Notes under the pieces: model-generated
The model's database searches: none
What the model saw: the letters and a program-made list of their open reading frames with translations, nothing else
What the model was told of the DNA's origin: nothing
Program-made: the position numbers and the translations under genes
In this document: piece by piece, positions 53,428-55,340 of the stretch
How positions within the stretch are numbered: position 1 is the stretch's first letter
How the letters are laid out: each line of letters starts with the position of its first letter
IMG/VR virus record: IMGVR_UViG_3300017771_002251
Span: 1 to 55,340 of that record
From: a virus
DNA length: 55,340 nt
Strand: one strand, 5' to 3'

Positions 53428-53456
53428 ATTATACCACAAATTCATCAACCTGCCAA
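53428..53456 (-). promoter_or_regulatory. Candidate sigma70-type promoter before the 48-residue gene
   Basis: On the minus strand TTGGCA (53456-53451) and a perfect TATAAT (53433-53428) are 17 bases apart, and TGG before the -10 gives an extended -10. The start would fall near 53421, about 16 bases before the ATG. The -35 lies inside the end of the PAAR gene. Confidence 0.6.
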
Positions 53457-53738
53457 CACCGTATGACTTCCTTGTGTCATCACTGCTCCAAATGATAATA
53501 CATCACCAATACGCATGATTGCTTTCTTGTTACAGAAAATCGTTAACGATCCCTTTACACACTTATCAGTATGAGGTGGGTTGTTACCACATACATGCAC
53601 TGATGTCACATCACCAACACGCAATGCTGCTTTCTTATTCACAAAGACGTTCAGAGACCCTGTAATCACAGGAACAGGTGGCCAACACTGATGACCACTC
53701 TCTAGATCTTTGATTCGACTCACACCGCTTCCTGCCAT
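53445..53738 (-). CDS. PAAR-domain baseplate spike-tip protein
   Basis: A 97-residue protein of typical PAAR length. Repeated 'G.L.VFVNKKAALRVGDVTS' and 'GSLTIFCNKKAIMRIGDVLS' hairpins are the PAAR hallmark ('V...G.P..R.GD'). His and Cys for the metal at the cone tip are visible in 'GHQCWPP', 'VHVCGNNPPH' and 'GSHTVLAG'. PAAR proteins cap the central spike of myophages and T6SS. The start overlaps the upstream stop as TAATG. T4 gp5 and gp27 genes are not in this window. Confidence 0.9.
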   Translation of the reverse strand: MAGSGVSRIKDLESGHQCWPPVPVITGSLNVFVNKKAALRVGDVTSVHVCGNNPPHTDKCVKGSLTIFCNKKAIMRIGDVLSFGAVMTQGSHTVLAG

Positions 53739-54607
53739 TAGGGATTGCCTCCAGTTGTTCCTACATTACCTTCAGTGGCAGTACGTTGCCTCTTCAGTCT
53801 ATTTAACGTCCTACTCTTATGATGACGCCAATTATTGTCTACATCCACATATGCTGGGAATGTCCAAGTATATGGTGGACATGTACTCGTAACAGTAATG
53901 AGATAATGATAACGTAGTGTTTGTATCAGAGAGGGTCGGTAGGACCACATATAGTTACTATTCTGTTGAGCAAGGTCATGTCCTATAGGTCCATATAACT
54001 CTCTACCTACACTATTCTGATATGCATAGTTCCTTACACCTCCTCCAGGTATCTTTCGTGCTATCAGAGGCTCGGTCCTCATTTTTTGTGAGATAGGCTT
54101 CACCCTACCCTGACCACTGATATACGATGAACTTCTCACATTGTCCTGTGCTGTTGGCACCTCTAATCCCTTATAACTCTCAATGAAACCTGCCTCACCA
54201 TCATATAACCACTTCTCCGTGTAATTACCAATGATAGGCAACGGCAGCACTAATGTGGTGACTCCAGGTGCTACACTGATGCTCCCAAGACTCACAGCAT
54301 CAGAACCATCCCTCATCTCTGCAATGGTGGGTACTCCTCCTTTCAGGACAACCACACCAGGTGGATTGATACTGACACTGATACCTGTGATTAACTCGGG
54401 ACTCGGCTGCGAGGGACCTGGTGTGCCTCCAGGACATACCAAGTTCGCTTGAGCAGTGACATTCACTACCCCAGCAGTCTCGTAGATATTAATCTCCTGC
54501 CCCTCTCTCCTCATGTCGGGTAACACAAAGATTCCAGGGGCAGGCAGCATCTTCCACATGCCACCCACATTCGTAAAGGATTGACCTGCAGGTATGAGTA
54601 TTGCCAT
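53738..54607 (-). CDS. Baseplate-region structural protein, unknown function
   Basis: A 289-residue protein, 'MAILIPAGQSFTNVGGMWKM', Pro- and Gly-rich in the first 100 residues ('GGTPGPSQPSPELITGISVS'), with beta segments to about 140 and a more extended basic C-terminal third ('WRHHKSRTLNRLKRQRTATE'). Joined by TAATG overlaps on both sides to the coiled-coil gene and the PAAR gene, so these three are likely made together. Probably part of the central hub or spike; no named T4 family recognised. Confidence 0.65.
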   Translation of the reverse strand: MAILIPAGQSFTNVGGMWKMLPAPGIFVLPDMRREGQEINIYETAGVVNVTAQANLVCPGGTPGPSQPSPELITGISVSINPPGVVVLKGGVPTIAEMRDGSDAVSLGSISVAPGVTTLVLPLPIIGNYTEKWLYDGEAGFIESYKGLEVPTAQDNVRSSSYISGQGRVKPISQKMRTEPLIARKIPGGGVRNYAYQNSVGRELYGPIGHDLAQQNSNYMWSYRPSLIQTLRYHYLITVTSTCPPYTWTFPAYVDVDNNWRHHKSRTLNRLKRQRTATEGNVGTTGGNP

Positions 54608-54813
54608 TACCTTTCTAATACTCGTAGTCTTTTATCTACATCATCCAAGTAATCTGTTACCTTCTCATGTGCGTCAGCACCAGGGCGTCTATACATGAGT
54701 TGTGGAGACTTTAGACGCTCGACTTCACTCTTCAGTTCCCGTATCTCCTGAAATGCTCTCTCCAGCACTTGTTCCAGGTTCAGCGATTTCTTGGAGGAGT
54801 TTGAATCGTTCAT
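54607..54813 (-). CDS. Small coiled-coil protein
   Basis: A 68-residue protein if begun at ATG 54813 ('MNDSNSSKKSLNLEQVLERA'), with a coiled coil 'FQEIRELKSEVERLKSPQL' and a C-terminal 'VTDYLDDVDKRLRVLE' helix. A longer start at 54879 would add 22 Arg- and Pro-containing residues and overlap the upstream gene more. It ends in a TAATG overlap with the 289-residue gene. Likely an assembly partner of it. Confidence 0.55.
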   Translation of the reverse strand: MNDSNSSKKSLNLEQVLERAFQEIRELKSEVERLKSPQLMYRRPGADAHEKVTDYLDDVDKRLRVLER

Positions 54814-54931
54814 CGGATTTGTCTGCATTCTTAAAGTTCTCGGAGGCACGTTTCTCAAATTGTTCGCAAAAGTCGTCAAACTCGTTAAGGACTTCTGCTT
54901 GCTTATTCAGATATCCATCGTAGTCTTTCAT
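54725..54931 (-). CDS. Small acidic coiled-coil protein
   Basis: A 68-residue protein, 'MKDYDGYLNKQAEVLNEFDD', mostly helical and acidic with 'EQFEKRASENFKNADKSDER', and a Gly/Thr/Ser-rich tail. It overlaps the next gene by about 90 bases in another frame. No Shine-Dalgarno is evident. It follows a GATAAATA late promoter variant, which supports it as the first gene of the unit, but both this and its overlapping partner are short and less certain. Confidence 0.5.
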   Translation of the reverse strand: MKDYDGYLNKQAEVLNEFDDFCEQFEKRASENFKNADKSDERFKLLQEIAEPGTSAGESISGDTGTEE

Positions 54932-54991
54932 GATTCAACTATGGGGGTAAAAATTTTCTGGGGGATTTTTTTGTATAGGGGGGACCCGTAA

Positions 54992-54999
54992 TATTTATC
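54992..54999 (-). promoter_or_regulatory. Late promoter variant GATAAATA
   Basis: GATAAATA on the minus strand, 61 bases upstream of the start at 54931. The 170-base stretch between 54931 and 55101 also holds several G-runs on the plus strand and the terminator at 55067-55090, but no gene. Confidence 0.4.
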
Positions 55000-55066
55000 T
55001 CGCTTGGGTAACACTTTGTAGGTTAGGAAGAAGGTACTTTTTTGGTACGGCGATCGGGGGTATCAC

Positions 55067-55090
55067 AAAAAAGGGGCAAATCACTGCCCC
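55067..55090 (-). terminator. Intrinsic terminator
   Basis: On the minus strand a 6-bp stem (55085-55090 with 55073-55078) with a 6-base loop is followed by six T (A-run 55067-55072). It lies 11 bases after the stop of the gene at 55101 and insulates the baseplate genes from upstream transcription. Confidence 0.85.
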
Positions 55091-55100
55091 TGTGTGTTAC

Positions 55101-55340
55101 TTACTGGTTGACTGCTGATCTCACCCAGTCTGCGAAAGATTCGAGAGATTGTGTATCTAATGGGTCGCAAGTCTTGTAGATGGGATTATTACTATCACGT
55201 TGCTTGGTTTGGTTAACAACGAACGTGTCAAACTCACATTCATCTTTGAACCAATCATAGGTCTCATGCTTAACATCGAACTGACCTGTAAATACCGCTG
55301 CAGGTATACCAGGGTACACACGCCTGATCTTATCGAACTC
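55101..55340 (-). CDS. C-terminal part of an unknown phage protein (runs off the window)
   Basis: The frame is open to the right edge and continues past it: the last visible residues read 'EFDKIRRVYPGIPAAVFTGQ', so the GTG at 55319 is probably internal. The visible 79 residues include 'ETYDWFKDECEFDTFVVNQT' and end 'LESFADWVRSAVNQ'. No family recognised. Followed by an intrinsic terminator. Confidence 0.6.
   Translation of the reverse strand, partial: EFDKIRRVYPGIPAAVFTGQFDVKHETYDWFKDECEFDTFVVNQTKQRDSNNPIYKTCDPLDTQSLESFADWVRSAVNQ

Noticed and set aside
1-55340. tRNA genes, integrase, insertion sequences or attachment sites
   Set aside because: No cloverleaf, transposase or integrase was recognised in the window, though I could not run a tRNA scan.

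Overview
This window reads as part of the virion-structure region of a large T4-like myovirus, most likely a cyanophage or a related marine phage. The evidence is recognisable T4-type baseplate wedge genes (gp25, gp6, a giant gp7-position protein, gp8), a PAAR spike-tip protein, many phage-fibre modules, and repeated NATAAATA elements (the T4-type late promoter) in front of minus-strand genes. Apart from one gene, everything is on the minus strand, so transcription runs from about 55 kb towards 1. The host is inferred from protein style only; no photosynthesis gene or tRNA was seen here.

Layout in the direction of transcription. (1) 55.3-52.5 kb: small genes, a PAAR protein, a 48-residue basic protein behind a host-type promoter, and conserved unknowns. 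(2) 52.5-39.2 kb: gp25, gp6, a 3032-residue gp7-position protein and gp8, mostly overlapping or nearly abutting. (3) 39.2-22.8 kb: a 2706-residue DUF4815-type protein, two fibres sharing an N-terminal anchor (one with a LamG-like domain), a poly-Gly linker protein, a subtilisin-like protease with an odd active site and an inserted Cys-His-Met domain, and small structural proteins. (4) 22.8-6.3 kb: a 475-residue structural protein, a 2130-residue repeat protein, a 1090-residue fibre with a predicted beta-helix, small fibre modules, three tandem Cys- and Gly-rich adhesin-like proteins and a possible fibre chaperone. (5) 6.3-0.9 kb: a sugar cassette. (6) 0.84 kb to the left edge: the N-terminal part of another fibre.

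The sugar cassette is the most unusual part. It holds separate kinase and nucleotidyltransferase halves of HldE, an HldD-type epimerase, a HAD phosphatase, a cupin, a GT9 heptosyltransferase-like enzyme and a NodU/CmcH-type carbamoyltransferase. Together they would make an activated manno-heptose, transfer it and perhaps carbamoylate it. The isomerase GmhA is not in the window. The cassette sits between tail-fibre genes and its genes overlap tightly. HldD alone is on the plus strand, behind a promoter that looks host-type.

Regulation as visible: late promoters (TATAAATA, with C/G/A variants at the first base) precede most structural transcription blocks. Three intrinsic terminators, all on the minus strand, lie near 55.08, 21.28 and 6.30 kb. 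Many start/stop overlaps (ATGA, TAATG, GTGA) suggest translational coupling. No stretch over 300 bases lacks a gene.
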